Below are positions 8,522-19,358 of a DNA stretch of 64,000 bases, one piece after another. The position numbers and the translations under genes were made by a program. The notes under the pieces were generated by a model that was not told the DNA's origin, ran no database searches, and saw only the letters and a program-made list of their open reading frames with translations. The DNA comes from Spiribacter halobius. Lineage in GTDB: Bacteria > Pseudomonadota > Gammaproteobacteria > Nitrococcales > Nitrococcaceae. Each line of letters begins with the position of its first letter. Positions within the stretch are counted from its first letter, which is position 1. The stretch lies in the NCBI RefSeq assembly GCF_020883455.1, contig NZ_CP086615.1:124001-188000 (forward strand), written 5' to 3'.

Positions 8522-9070
8522 ATGCGCTGGCTCGCAATGCTCGCGGCGCTGGTCGCCATCCCGGCCACGGCCGCGGACAACTGGCAGATCCTGCAGGAAG
8601 ACAGCAGCCTCACCTTCGAGGCCACCCAGCAGGGCGGCACCTTCGATGGTGGATTCGAGCGTTTCTCGGCAGAGATGCGCTTCAGCGCCGATGATCTTGC
8701 CAACAGCGGCTTCGACGTCACCGTGGATGTCACCAGCATCGACACGGGCAGCCGGCAGCGCGACCGCGAGCTGCCGAAGGCGTCCTGGTTCCACTTCGAC
8801 GAGTACCCCGAGGCGACCTTCCGCACCACGGAGATCCGTGCCGTCGACGGCGGCTACGAGGCGGTGGGCGATCTCACCATCCGCGGCAACACCCACGAGA
8901 TCGTGCTCCCGTTCACCTGGGAGACCCAGGGCGACACCGCCCGAATGGACGGCGAGGTCACCATCGACCGCACCCGCTACGGCGTCGGCCAGGGCGACTG
9001 GGAGGACCCGGACGCGGTGGGCCACGAGGTCACCGTGATCGTCGACCTGACGCTGGAGCGGGATGCCTGA
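8522..9070 (+). CDS. YceI-family periplasmic lipid-binding protein
   Basis: A 182-residue protein with a signal peptide (LAMLAALVAIPATAAD, cleavage near residue 18) and the YceI lipocalin-like pattern: SSLTFEATQQGGTFDG, ASWFHFDEYPEATFRT, VGDLTIRGNTHEI and the C-terminal DEVT-like beta strand. YceI proteins bind isoprenoid chains in the periplasm. It lies in the same transcription unit as the cytochrome b561 gene and has GGAGG ahead of the ATG. The exact ligand is not deducible. Confidence 0.9.
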   Translation: MRWLAMLAALVAIPATAADNWQILQEDSSLTFEATQQGGTFDGGFERFSAEMRFSADDLANSGFDVTVDVTSIDTGSRQRDRELPKASWFHFDEYPEATFRTTEIRAVDGGYEAVGDLTIRGNTHEIVLPFTWETQGDTARMDGEVTIDRTRYGVGQGDWEDPDAVGHEVTVIVDLTLERDA

Positions 9071-9149
9071 TGGGCGCTCGCGGGATGGAGAAATCGCCGA
9101 TAAGCAGCCGCGGGCGGGCAGTCCTCCGAGCGGACAGTGCTCTGCCGGC

Positions 9150-9219
9150 CGGGCGTGTCTGTGCCAGGGACCGTAGGCGAGATCCCTCTCGCCTACGGTC
9201 CCTGGCACAGACACGCCCG
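9150..9219. repeat. 33-bp perfect inverted repeat, 4-base loop
   Basis: Bases 9150-9182 and 9187-9219 are perfectly complementary around a TCCC loop, in the 326-base spacer between the convergent YceI and DUF4139 genes. It may serve as a bidirectional terminator, but there is no T run. A related copy of one arm occurs at 9327-9357, which suggests a repeat family rather than a chance stem. No gene is seen in the spacer. Confidence 0.75.
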
Positions 9220-9326
9220 ACCAGCCTGAGGTCTCCTTGGCTGATCCGCGACTGTGAGGTCCTAGCCAGCGCTATCGGCGCGGCCCCAACGTCCTGCTCG
9301 ATTACAGACCTCGATTGGCCAGCCTG

Positions 9327-9357
9327 CCGCCTACGGTCCCGGGACCAGACACACGAC
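9327..9357. repeat. Extra copy of one arm of the 9150-9219 inverted repeat
   Basis: CCGCCTACGGTCCC followed by GGGACCAGACAC repeats the right arm of the neighbouring inverted repeat (TCGCCTACGGTCCC then TGGCACAGACAC) with a few changes. It contains its own 12-base palindrome GGTCCCGGGACC at 9335-9346. Confidence 0.5.
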
Positions 9358-9396
9358 ACCGGCCGTCACGGCTTGCGAAACGGGACACTAGGATCC

Positions 9397-10821
9397 CTAC
9401 TGACTGATCCGTGCGGAATAGGTGATGGTCCGGCTGGCACCGGGGTCCAGACTCACCTCCCGCCGCAGGGTGCCCGCGTCGGTGCGGGTCCAGCTGTCGG
9501 CGCCCTCGGTGAGCTGCCATTCCCCGGGCAGGTGCTCCTCCAGGATCACCGTCTCCGGCGAGGCCCCCACGTTGCGCAGCGCGATCTCCCAGGCCACTGC
9601 ATAGCGGCGCTCGCCGAGGCGCTGGTAGTCGGTCTGGGTGCGCTCGGCGAGCAAGCTGAACGCCGTGCCGAGGGTGAGCTCGAAGCCCTCTCCGGGGGGC
9701 GTGTGGCCGATGGCGTCGCTGCCGAGATAGGCGGGGTTGTCACCGCGGCGGTCATAAACGCGCACCGGACCGGCGGGCAGCGGGCGGTCGGTGCGGTCGT
9801 CCACCCGCAAGTGAATGCGCACCGGCACCGACTGGGTACCGCCGCGCTGCCCGCCGCCATTGCCGGTTACCCGCAGGGCGCGGGTGGTGGCAACGGCTGC
9901 GGCCCGGTCGAGGGGGACCCGCAGCCGTTGGCCTGCGGGCAGCCGTTCGATGGGTGGCAGGCGGTAGCGGTAGTGGTCGCCGGCCGGCTCCGCCGAGGGC
10001 CCGTCGCTGCGGGACTCCATCATGGCCATGGGTCGGGGGCCGCCGCCGTCGTCGTTCACCTCGCCGGCGATGAGGTCCACCGATGGCCCTTCGAAGGTGG
10101 CGTCCGTGTCGTTGCTCAGCGTGGCGTGGGTGCTCAGGCGTGCGCCGTCGGCGGTGAGCGTCACGGTGTGGTCGGCCGACCAGCCGAGGCCGTCGGTCAG
10201 GTAGTCCAGGGTCACGCGCTGGCTGCCGCCGTCCTCGGCGAAGAGCCGCGTCGCCGCGCCGAAGGGCGCAAGGTCCTGTGCCGGCAGGAGCAGTCGCCAC
10301 GGCGTGCCCGGGCCGACCTGCTCGATGTGCGTGCCCAGGGTCACCGTGGCCCGATCGCCGTCGACGCTGAGCAGCCGCCCCGTGCGCGTCGGCGCATCCG
10401 GATCCGGCGTTGCGGGCGCCACATCCACCCGCTCGCCGACGAAGCGCTGGCGCAGGGCGGCCCCGTCGCCGATGCCGGGCTGCAGCCCCACCGGCCCGGC
10501 GCTCACGCCTTCCGGCAGTCCGAGGCTGAGGCTGTCCAGGCGCAGCCGGTCCGGCAGCCCGGTGAGCAGGACGTCGTTGCGCCCGGACAGCAGCGCCAGC
10601 GAACGCTGTTCATGCACCGCCGAGAAGCCCCCCTGGTAGAGGGCGAGGTGGAGGTCGCTGCGGTCACTGGCGGAGCTGGTGAGCCCCTGCGTGCCGGGAG
10701 CGAGCGGCACGCCGGAGACAGGCCGCCGGTCGGTCTCGGCACCCTGTGACTCGGCTGCAATGCCAGGGGCAACGGCGAGCAGGCCGCTGCAGAACAGGCC
10801 GGTCAGCATGGCATGTCGCAT
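9397..10821 (-). CDS. DUF4139-domain exported protein
   Basis: A 474-residue protein with a signal peptide (about 1-23, GLFCSGLLAVAPGIAAES) and no further obvious membrane segment. The middle and end match the DUF4139 architecture seen in mucoidy-type inhibitor A-like proteins: DYLTDGLGWSADHTVTL, DLIAGEVN, the beta-rich VPVRIHLRV stretch and a C-terminal ITYSARI strand. Function unknown; probably periplasmic. It follows the lrgB-like gene by 34 bases on the same strand, with AGAGGAG before the ATG, so it may be co-transcribed with the LrgAB pair. Confidence 0.75.
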   Translation of the reverse strand: MRHAMLTGLFCSGLLAVAPGIAAESQGAETDRRPVSGVPLAPGTQGLTSSASDRSDLHLALYQGGFSAVHEQRSLALLSGRNDVLLTGLPDRLRLDSLSLGLPEGVSAGPVGLQPGIGDGAALRQRFVGERVDVAPATPDPDAPTRTGRLLSVDGDRATVTLGTHIEQVGPGTPWRLLLPAQDLAPFGAATRLFAEDGGSQRVTLDYLTDGLGWSADHTVTLTADGARLSTHATLSNDTDATFEGPSVDLIAGEVNDDGGGPRPMAMMESRSDGPSAEPAGDHYRYRLPPIERLPAGQRLRVPLDRAAAVATTRALRVTGNGGGQRGGTQSVPVRIHLRVDDRTDRPLPAGPVRVYDRRGDNPAYLGSDAIGHTPPGEGFELTLGTAFSLLAERTQTDYQRLGERRYAVAWEIALRNVGASPETVILEEHLPGEWQLTEGADSWTRTDAGTLRREVSLDPGASRTITYSARISQ

Positions 10822-10834
10822 GGAGAATGCTCCT

Positions 10835-10854
10835 CTAGGGAAGCGCTTCCCTAG
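10835..10854. promoter_or_regulatory. 20-bp perfect palindrome between lrgB-like and DUF4139 genes
   Basis: CTAGGGAAGCGCTTCCCTAG reads the same on both strands and sits 2 bases after the lrgB stop and 14 bases before the DUF4139 start. It could be an operator or a small intercistronic hairpin. Confidence 0.4.
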
Positions 10855-10855
10855 G

Positions 10856-11575
10856 TTAGAGTCCGAACAGCCAGACCGCCAGCGGCACCAGCAGCGCGGT
10901 CAGGGCCCCGTTGAGCCCCATGCCGAGCCCGGCGAAGGCGCCGGCGGCCTCGCTGTGCTGGAAGGCGCGGGCGGTGCCGATGCCGTGGGCCGCCACCCCC
11001 ACCGCGAATCCCTTGGTGGCCGGGTCCCGCTCGCCCAGCGCCCGCAGCAGGGGCACGCCGATCACCGCGCCGGTGATCCCGGTGAGAATCACCAGCACGG
11101 CGGTAAGCGACGGCAGGCCGCCCACCTGCTCCGCGATGCCCATGGCAATGGGCGTGGTCACCGACTTCGGCAGCAGCGAGACGAGCATCGCCGGCGGCAG
11201 CCCGAGCAGCCAGCCGATGGCGAGCGCGCTGCCCACGGCGGTGGCGGAGCCGGCGAGCAGCGCCAGGCCCAGGGGCAGCCACAGCCGCCGCAGGTGATGG
11301 GCCTGGCGGTAGAGCGGCACGGCCAGGGCCACCGTGGCCGGCCCGAGCAGAAAGTGCACGAACTGGGCGCCGTCGAAGTAGGTCTGGTAGCGCGTGCCGG
11401 TGCTGAGCAGCAGCGCCACCAGCGCGGCCACGGCCACGAGCACCGGATTCAGGAGCGGAAACTCGCCGGCGGCGAGATACAGCCGATGCGCAGCCCAGTA
11501 GGCGAGCACCGTCACCGTGAGCCACAGCAGCGGCTGCTCGGCGAGGTAGACCCAGACCCGGAACAGCTCGCTCAT
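10856..11575 (-). CDS. LrgB/CidB-family membrane protein
   Basis: A 239-residue polytopic membrane protein of the LrgB family, with the characteristic VSLLPKSVTTPIAMGIAEQVGG and GVAAHGIGTARAFQ blocks. Family members work with LrgA/CidA in murein hydrolase control or in small-molecule export such as glycolate/pyruvate. Its start overlaps the stop of the upstream LrgA-type gene by 4 bases, giving tight coupling. Which of the Lrg, Cid or YohJK-type roles applies cannot be told from sequence. Confidence 0.88.
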   Translation of the reverse strand: MSELFRVWVYLAEQPLLWLTVTVLAYWAAHRLYLAAGEFPLLNPVLVAVAALVALLLSTGTRYQTYFDGAQFVHFLLGPATVALAVPLYRQAHHLRRLWLPLGLALLAGSATAVGSALAIGWLLGLPPAMLVSLLPKSVTTPIAMGIAEQVGGLPSLTAVLVILTGITGAVIGVPLLRALGERDPATKGFAVGVAAHGIGTARAFQHSEAAGAFAGLGMGLNGALTALLVPLAVWLFGL

Positions 11576-11928
11576 GTCCCGGTGCTCCGGCCGGTGAGCC
11601 GCTGCAGCGCGCGCAGGGTGAAGCAGGTGACCACCATCGCCAGCGCAGTGCTCGCCAGCAGCGTGACCAGCAGCGGCAACCAGACGGCGCCGACCGCCTC
11701 GAGATGGGTGACGATGCCGACCCCCGCGGGGATGAACAGCAGCGAGAGATGGGCCAGCAGGCCGCGGGAGGCCTCTGCCAGCGGCTTGGGTGCCGACCCG
11801 CGGACCAGGAGTGCCGCGAACAGCAGCGCCATGCCGAGCACCGGCCCCGGTACGGGCAGCCCCAGCACCCGGGTGAGGACCTCGCCGATGAGCTGCAGTA
11901 CCAGCAGCGCCGCCAGTGCCCCGATCAT
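11572..11928 (-). CDS. LrgA/CidA-family holin-like membrane protein
   Basis: A 118-residue protein with four membrane segments. It carries the family pattern LPVPGPVLGMALLFAALL and LLAHLSLLFIPAGVGIV. It precedes and overlaps the LrgB-type gene by 4 bases, the standard two-gene arrangement. AGGAGG lies 8 bases before the ATG. Proposed roles for the family are holin-like control of lysis or metabolite export; no regulator of the LytSR or LysR type is adjacent. Confidence 0.87.
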   Translation of the reverse strand: MIGALAALLVLQLIGEVLTRVLGLPVPGPVLGMALLFAALLVRGSAPKPLAEASRGLLAHLSLLFIPAGVGIVTHLEAVGAVWLPLLVTLLASTALAMVVTCFTLRALQRLTGRSTGT

Positions 11929-12002
11929 GCGCCGAACCCTCCTGCCACGTCCGCTCGCGCCGGCACCCTCAGCCTGGCCTAAGGCAGCTGCCGGGCGCTG
12001 CC

Positions 12003-12506
12003 TCAGGCATCCGCGCCGGGCTGGTCTTCGAGCAGCAGATCCCGGGCCTCGTTGAGCCGCGCGGCGAGATAGCCGGAGCCGCCGCGGTCGGGATGCAGCC
12101 GCTGGATGAGGCGACGGTGGGCCGCCCGGATCTCGTCGGGCCCGGCGCCGGGCTCGAGGCCGAGGATCTGCAGCGCCTCGTCCCGGGTCAGGCCGGAGTG
12201 CGCCGGCGGCTGCCGCGGGCCCTCGCCGCGGGAGGGCCCCGCGCCGGCGGCGCCGGCGCCGCCCAGCAGCCGCCGCAGCCAGGGCAGGAACTGGAGCAGC
12301 GTGAGGGCGCGCCAGGCCAGCGGCAGCGCCGCGGCGATGGCCGCGAAGATCCAGTTCAACCGCCCACTGGCGGCGAGCACGACGAACACCACCGCGATAC
12401 CGCCGAGGATGAGCATGGGCGCCCGCGCCGCGAGCCAGGCCCGCAGCCGTGGCGAGACCATGAAGGCGATCACGCCAATGAGCAGCAGCAGGCCGAGGAC
12501 GCGCAT
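12003..12506 (-). CDS. Membrane protein with C-terminal J domain
   Basis: A 167-residue protein with three hydrophobic segments in residues 1-90 and a C-terminal J domain (about 108-160) with the HPD motif in LIQRLHPDRGGSGYLAARLNEARD. The arrangement resembles Tim14/Pam18-like bacterial DnaJ proteins, which recruit Hsp70 to a membrane site. It may lead the LrgAB-DUF4139 unit on this strand, 74 bases upstream. The partner process is unknown. Confidence 0.82.
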   Translation of the reverse strand: MRVLGLLLLIGVIAFMVSPRLRAWLAARAPMLILGGIAVVFVVLAASGRLNWIFAAIAAALPLAWRALTLLQFLPWLRRLLGGAGAAGAGPSRGEGPRQPPAHSGLTRDEALQILGLEPGAGPDEIRAAHRRLIQRLHPDRGGSGYLAARLNEARDLLLEDQPGADA

Positions 12507-12540
12507 CAGCAGGCCCCGGCGTCGGTGGTGAGCGGCCTGC

Positions 12541-12732
12541 TCACCGCGGCGGACCGTCGCGTCTGCCGGCCTCTGCCCGAAGGCGCTCGCAGCGCTCGCG
12601 CCAGCGCTCCAGGCGCGCCTCGTAGAGGTCGAACACGCAGGGGTCGCAGCCGCTGCCGCAGCATTCGTCCAGGTCGGGCTCGCGCGGCGGCGGCGGCAGG
12701 CGCACGCCCTCGTTCGCCTTGCGCTCGGACAT
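12541..12732 (-). CDS. Small oxidoreductase-like-domain protein
   Basis: A 63-residue protein with the cysteine-rich block DECCGSGCDPCVFDLY followed by a charged helix, as in the short oxidoreductase-like domain (PF09791-type) proteins. The cysteines (CC, C, C) could bind a metal or cluster; no function is established. I chose ATG 12732 because CCGAGG lies just upstream. An in-frame ATG at 12765 would add 11 residues. Confidence 0.7.
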   Translation of the reverse strand: MSERKANEGVRLPPPPREPDLDECCGSGCDPCVFDLYEARLERWRERCERLRAEAGRRDGPPR

Positions 12733-13035
12733 CGGGCCTCGGTCGGTCAGGTTCGGCACGCTCATCAGGATATCAGCCCTACCGGGATATGCCTGCCCGA
12801 TCAGGCGGCCGGGCTCGGCGTGTTCGCGACGCGGGGTGCCGCGGCGCTCGCGGCGAATCGGAGGTAGTGCCCGGTGCGGGTCGGCGCGGCGCCGCCCGGG
12901 ACACTGGGAACTGCCAGCGCACACCCGGGCTTGTGCGGCGAGCCCCGGAGAGTGGGTGCGGCCTTCCCAGCTGCGCCCGCCTCGACTCGTCAGACCGACG
13001 CCTCGGCGGCAAGTGCCGATTGCGTTATCGAGGAC
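12733..13035. other. 303-base spacer without recognisable gene
   Basis: Between the oxidoreductase-like gene start and the end of tex. I see no credible reading frame, strong hairpin or clear promoter; it should contain the promoter for the minus-strand small gene. Confidence 0.4.
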
Positions 13036-15350
<2,315 letters not shown>

Positions 15351-15354
<4 letters not shown>

Positions 15355-16451
15355 GGGTCCTGCGACTCCTGACGATTGTAGAGCTCGCTGCCCTGATAAT
15401 GGGCGTGGGCGTGGCGCAGCAGCACCATGACCATCGCCGCCACGGGCAGCGCGATGAGCACGCCGACGAAGCCGAACAGCTGGCCGCCGGCAAGCACCGC
15501 GAAGATGACCGCCACCGGGTGCAGGCCGAGCCGGTCGCCCACCAGCACCGGTGTCAGCAGCATCTGCTCCAGCGCCTGACCGGCCAGATACACCGCCCAG
15601 ACCAGCAGCAGCGGCACCAGCCAGTCGGAGAACTGGAATACGGCGGCGAGGCTGGCCGCCAGGATGCCCACCACGAAACCCAGATAGGGAATGATGGCGG
15701 CCAGTCCGGAGATCAGGCCGATCAGCACCGCGAGCTGCAGCCCGACCAGCCACAGCCCGGCCGCATAGAACACGCCCAGGGCGAGCATCACCAGCAGCTG
15801 GCCGCGCAGGAAGGCGGCCACCACCTCGTCGCACTCGCCGGCGAGCCGCGCCACCTGGGGCGCGATGCGCCGGGGCAGCAGCGCGTGGATGCGGGCGAGC
15901 AGCACGTCCCAGTCCCGCAGCAGGTAGAAGGTCACCACCGGGATCAGGGCCAGCGTGGCGAGCAGCCCGGCCAGCGCCAGGCCGGAGCGTGTCGCGCGGG
16001 CCACCAGATCGGCGGCGATGTTGCCGGTGGAGCGCCAGTGTTCGGTGATGGCGCTGCGGATGCGTTCCAGATCCAGCACGCCGGGGTCGACCCCGAGGCG
16101 GGACTGAAGCCAGGGCAGCGCGGTCTGCTGCAGCCAGTCGATCAGGGCGGGGATCTGGCGCTGCAGGATGTCGATCTGGTGGCCCACCAGCGGGATCAGC
16201 AGCAGCACGATGCCGGTGAGGATGCCGGTCAGCACGAGGAACACCACCACCACCGCCGGCGTGCGGCCGAGGTGGAGCCGCTGCAGGCGATCCACCAGCG
16301 GGTCGGCCAGATAGGCGAGCAGGGCCGCCACCAGGAAGGGCGTCAGGATGGGGCGAAGCAGATAGATCAGCACGCCGCCGAGCACCACGGCCGCGAGCAG
16401 CGGCCAGGCGCGGCTGTCCGCGAGCCGACCGGCGCCGCCGCGCACGCTCAT
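15351..16451 (-). CDS. AI-2E/PerM-family transporter
   Basis: A 366-residue protein with about eight membrane segments and the family blocks PLVDRLQRLHLGRTPAV, VVTFYLLRDWD and PYLGFVVGILAASLAAV, GLHPVAVIFAVLAGGQLFG. Members are annotated as AI-2E permeases or sodium-dependent exporters; the substrate here is unknown. ATG 16451 gives a standard-length protein; an in-frame ATG at 16517 would add 22 polar residues. It is coupled to tex through a 4-base overlap. Confidence 0.88.
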
Positions 16452-16473
16452 GGCTGGCGTGGGCCCGGGGCGG

Positions 16474-16671
16474 TCACTCCAGCGCCTCGCGCAGCCGCTG
16501 GCGGGCGTCCTCGCCAAGCTCCGCGGCGCGCTCCAGCAGCGCCTCCTCGGCGCCGTACTCGGCGAACGGGTTGCTCAGCAGCGGGGCGCCACGGCCGTGG
16601 TTGTAGCCGAGCGCGGCCCCCGCGGCCGCCCCCAGGATGAGGCCGATGAGCAGGGTCTTGACGGTTCCCAT
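16474..16671 (-). CDS. Small single-span membrane protein
   Basis: A 65-residue protein with one glycine-alanine-rich membrane segment (about 4-21, TLLIGLILGAAAGAALGY) and a polar, acidic C-terminal helix. No family is recognised. GGAGG lies 8 bases before the ATG. It is 22 bases upstream of the AI-2E-type permease gene on the same strand and probably in its operon. Confidence 0.65.
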   Translation of the reverse strand: MGTVKTLLIGLILGAAAGAALGYNHGRGAPLLSNPFAEYGAEEALLERAAELGEDARQRLREALE

Positions 16672-16848
16672 GGGGTGGGCCTCCGGCCGGTCAGGGTGCC
16701 CGAGGATAGCGTAGCGTGACGGACCTCGCATCAAGGCCGGCCCCGGGGGCTACATGGGCCGGCGATTCGCGATAAGGTATGCGCTGCCGCAAACCGCCGT
16801 GGGGGCGCGGTTTGCCGGTATCCGACCGATCCGGGGGAGAACTGAGGC

Positions 16849-17997
16849 GTGCGCAACCCGAACCGAGTCCTGGTGTGGATCTTCCTGTTCCTAGGCGCCG
16901 TGGCCGCCGTCTGCGGGCTGCTGTTCGAGCCGCTCCGCGAGGCCTTTGTCGCCAATCCGGTATTCAACGGCCTGATTCTCGGGGTGCTGTTCATTGGCCT
17001 GGTCATCAATTGCCGGCAGGTGCTCATCCTGAATCCCGAGGTGCGCTGGATCGAGCGCTTCCGCCGCTCCGAGGACGGCGAGGCGCCGGCGCTGCCGAGC
17101 AGCCGCCTGCTGGGGTCCATGGCGCGCATGCTCACCGGCCGCCATGGCGACCGCTTCTCCCTCTCCGCCATGTCCCTGCGCACGGTGCTCGACGCCATCC
17201 GCTCGCGCCTGGACGAGTCGCGGGACGTCTCGCGCTATCTCATCGGGCTGCTGGTCTTCCTCGGCCTGCTCGGCACCTTCTGGGGTCTGCTGGACACGCT
17301 GCGCGCCGTCGGCGGCGTCATTGGCGGGCTGCAGGTGGGCAGCGGCCAGGAGGCGGGGCAGATCTTCGCCGAGCTGAGGGATGGCCTGCAGGCGCCGCTG
17401 CAGGGCATGGGGACGGCCTTCAGCTCCTCCCTGTTCGGCCTCGCCGGTGCCCTGGTCCTCGGCTTCGTGGACCTGCAGGCCGCGCACGCCCAGAACGGGT
17501 TCTACAACGATCTCGAGGAATGGCTCTCCGGCCAGACCCGGCTCGCCAGCGGCGCCATGGGCGGCGACGGCGAGGGCTCGGTGCCCGCCTACATCCAGGC
17601 GCTGCTGGAGAACACGGCGGACAGCCTCGACAAGCTCCAGCGCATCATGGCGCGGGGCGAGGAGGAGCGGCGCGGCGCCGATGCCCGCCTCATCGAGCTG
17701 ACCGAGGAGGTGGCCAACCTTGCCGAGCATGCCCGCAGCGAGCAGAAGGGGCTGATCGGCCTCACCCGGACCCAGGCGGAGCTGCAGGGCGTTCTGCAGC
17801 GGCTGGCCGATGTCAGCGATGAGCGCGGCGGGGCGAGCCACGAGCAGCTCGAGCACCTGCGGCATATCGCCGGCGGCCTGCAGGACCTGCGCCAGGAGCT
17901 TGCCACCGACCGCGAGCGGCTGCTCAACGAGCTGCGTGACGAGGTACGGCTGCTCACGCGGACCGTCGCCCACCTCGGCAACGGCCGCCGCGACTGA
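16849..17997 (+). CDS. MotA/TolQ/ExbB-family proton-channel subunit with long coiled tail
   Basis: A 382-residue protein with four membrane segments (about 8-27, 40-57, 129-150, 186-208). The MotA/TolQ/ExbB core is seen in LLVFLGLLGTFWGLLDTL and GMGTAFSSSLFGLAGALVLG. The last 150 residues are a charged coiled coil. GTG 16849 is preceded by GGGGGAGA. A MotB-like gene follows after 8 bases, so the two should form a peptidoglycan-anchored, ion-driven complex. The pair resembles ZorA/ZorB in outline, but no Zorya effector genes are present. Confidence 0.85.
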   Translation: MRNPNRVLVWIFLFLGAVAAVCGLLFEPLREAFVANPVFNGLILGVLFIGLVINCRQVLILNPEVRWIERFRRSEDGEAPALPSSRLLGSMARMLTGRHGDRFSLSAMSLRTVLDAIRSRLDESRDVSRYLIGLLVFLGLLGTFWGLLDTLRAVGGVIGGLQVGSGQEAGQIFAELRDGLQAPLQGMGTAFSSSLFGLAGALVLGFVDLQAAHAQNGFYNDLEEWLSGQTRLASGAMGGDGEGSVPAYIQALLENTADSLDKLQRIMARGEEERRGADARLIELTEEVANLAEHARSEQKGLIGLTRTQAELQGVLQRLADVSDERGGASHEQLEHLRHIAGGLQDLRQELATDRERLLNELRDEVRLLTRTVAHLGNGRRD

Positions 17998-18005
17998 GCC
18001 CCGGG

Positions 18006-19325
18006 ATGCTCGGAAGCTCGCGCCGCAACCGCGCCTCCGTCAATATCTGGCCAGGCTTCGTCGACGCCCTGGCGACGATCCTGCTCGCCTTCGTCTTCGT
18101 GCTGATGATTTTCGTGGTCGCCCAGCTCTATCTGAGCGACCTCCTCTCCGACCGCAACCGCGCCCTGGAGGCGCTGCGCGCCGAGATCTCCGAGATGGCC
18201 GAGGCGCTGTCCATGGAGCGGCGCACGCGCAGCCGGCTCGAGGAGCAGGTCTCCGAGCTTTACGCCGAGCTCCACGCGACGCTGTCCGACCGCGACGAGC
18301 TGCGCGAGGAGCTGGAGCTCACCCGCGAGGAGCTGGAGGCCGCGCGCCAGGAGGTGGAGACCAGCGAGGAGGCGCTGACCGTGCGCCTCGCCGAGATCGC
18401 CTCCCTGCAGCAGGATATCTCCGCGTTGCGCGAGCTGCGCGAGGAGCTCGAGGCGGAGATCGGGAATCTCTCCGCCCGCCTGGAGACCACCGAGGAAGAC
18501 CTGGAGCAGGCCGAGCAGACCCTGGGGGCGGCCCGCGACCGCAACCGCGAGCTGCGCGCGGAGCTCGCCGAGGCCGAGGAGCGCACCCTGCTGGCGCAGG
18601 AGGAGATCGAGGAGCGGGAGATGCGCATCCGCGATCTCGTGGCCGAGATCGAGGAGCGCCAGGAAGCCCTGCGCGAGGAGCAGGAGCTTACCGCGGACGC
18701 CGAGGCCCGCGTCGAGGCCCTGCGCCGGGAGCTGCGGGCCCTGCGCAATCAGATCAGCGCCCTGGCACAGGCGCTGCAGATCGAGCAGGAGACCGTCGCC
18801 GAGCAGGAGGCGGAGATCGGCGAGCTCACCGAGCGGCTGAACGTGGCACTCGCCGAGCGGGTGCAGGAATTATCCCGTTACCGCTCGGAGTTCTTCGGCC
18901 GACTGCGCGAGGTGCTCGGCGGGATCGAGGAGATCGAGATCGTCGGCGACCGCTTCCGCTTCCAGTCGGAGCTGTTCTTCGAGACCGCCTCGGCCGACGT
19001 CGGGCCGGAGGGCCGTGACCGGCTGCAGCAGGTGGCGGAAATCCTGCGCCGGGTGGCAGACCGCATCCCCGACGACATCGACTGGGTGCTGCAGGTGGAG
19101 GGGCACACTGACCGGCGCCCCATCCGTACCCCCGAGTTCCCCTCCAACTGGGAGCTCTCCACCGCCCGCGCGCTCTCCATCGTCGACTACCTGATCGATC
19201 AGGGCATCCCGCCGGAGCGGCTGGCTGCGGTGGGTTACGGGGAGTACCAGCCCATCGACACGGGGGACTCCGCCGAGGCGCTGGCGCGCAACCGCCGTAT
19301 CGAGCTGCGGCTTACCAACCGCTAG
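18006..19325 (+). CDS. MotB-like protein: membrane anchor, long coiled coil, OmpA domain
   Basis: A 439-residue protein. The N-terminal membrane helix WPGFVDALATILLAF carries Asp20 at the place of the proton-binding aspartate of MotB. Residues about 45-300 are an unbroken Glu/Arg-rich coiled coil, and residues about 310-439 form an OmpA/MotB peptidoglycan-binding domain (VEGHTDRRPI, NWELSTARALSIVDYL, RNRRIELRL). The coiled coil is far longer than in flagellar MotB. It is paired with the MotA-like gene and probably spans the periplasm to the cell wall. Function unknown. Confidence 0.87.
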   Translation: MLGSSRRNRASVNIWPGFVDALATILLAFVFVLMIFVVAQLYLSDLLSDRNRALEALRAEISEMAEALSMERRTRSRLEEQVSELYAELHATLSDRDELREELELTREELEAARQEVETSEEALTVRLAEIASLQQDISALRELREELEAEIGNLSARLETTEEDLEQAEQTLGAARDRNRELRAELAEAEERTLLAQEEIEEREMRIRDLVAEIEERQEALREEQELTADAEARVEALRRELRALRNQISALAQALQIEQETVAEQEAEIGELTERLNVALAERVQELSRYRSEFFGRLREVLGGIEEIEIVGDRFRFQSELFFETASADVGPEGRDRLQQVAEILRRVADRIPDDIDWVLQVEGHTDRRPIRTPEFPSNWELSTARALSIVDYLIDQGIPPERLAAVGYGEYQPIDTGDSAEALARNRRIELRLTNR

Positions 19326-19358
19326 ACGGGACAGCCGTGAATCGGTGGGATATGCGGG

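Noticed and set aside
9070-10749. 559-codon plus-strand frame over the DUF4139 gene
   Set aside because: It starts inside repeat sequence, is antisense to a signal-peptide-bearing DUF4139 gene and resembles no family.
11572-11928. Toxin-antitoxin pair with the LrgB-like gene
   Set aside because: Sizes, membrane topology and conserved blocks identify the LrgA/LrgB family, not a toxin-antitoxin system.
16849-19325. Zorya defence system
   Set aside because: The MotA/MotB-like pair fits ZorAB in outline only. The neighbours are a hydrolase, DUF2237 and DUF3301, with no ZorC, ZorD or ZorE.
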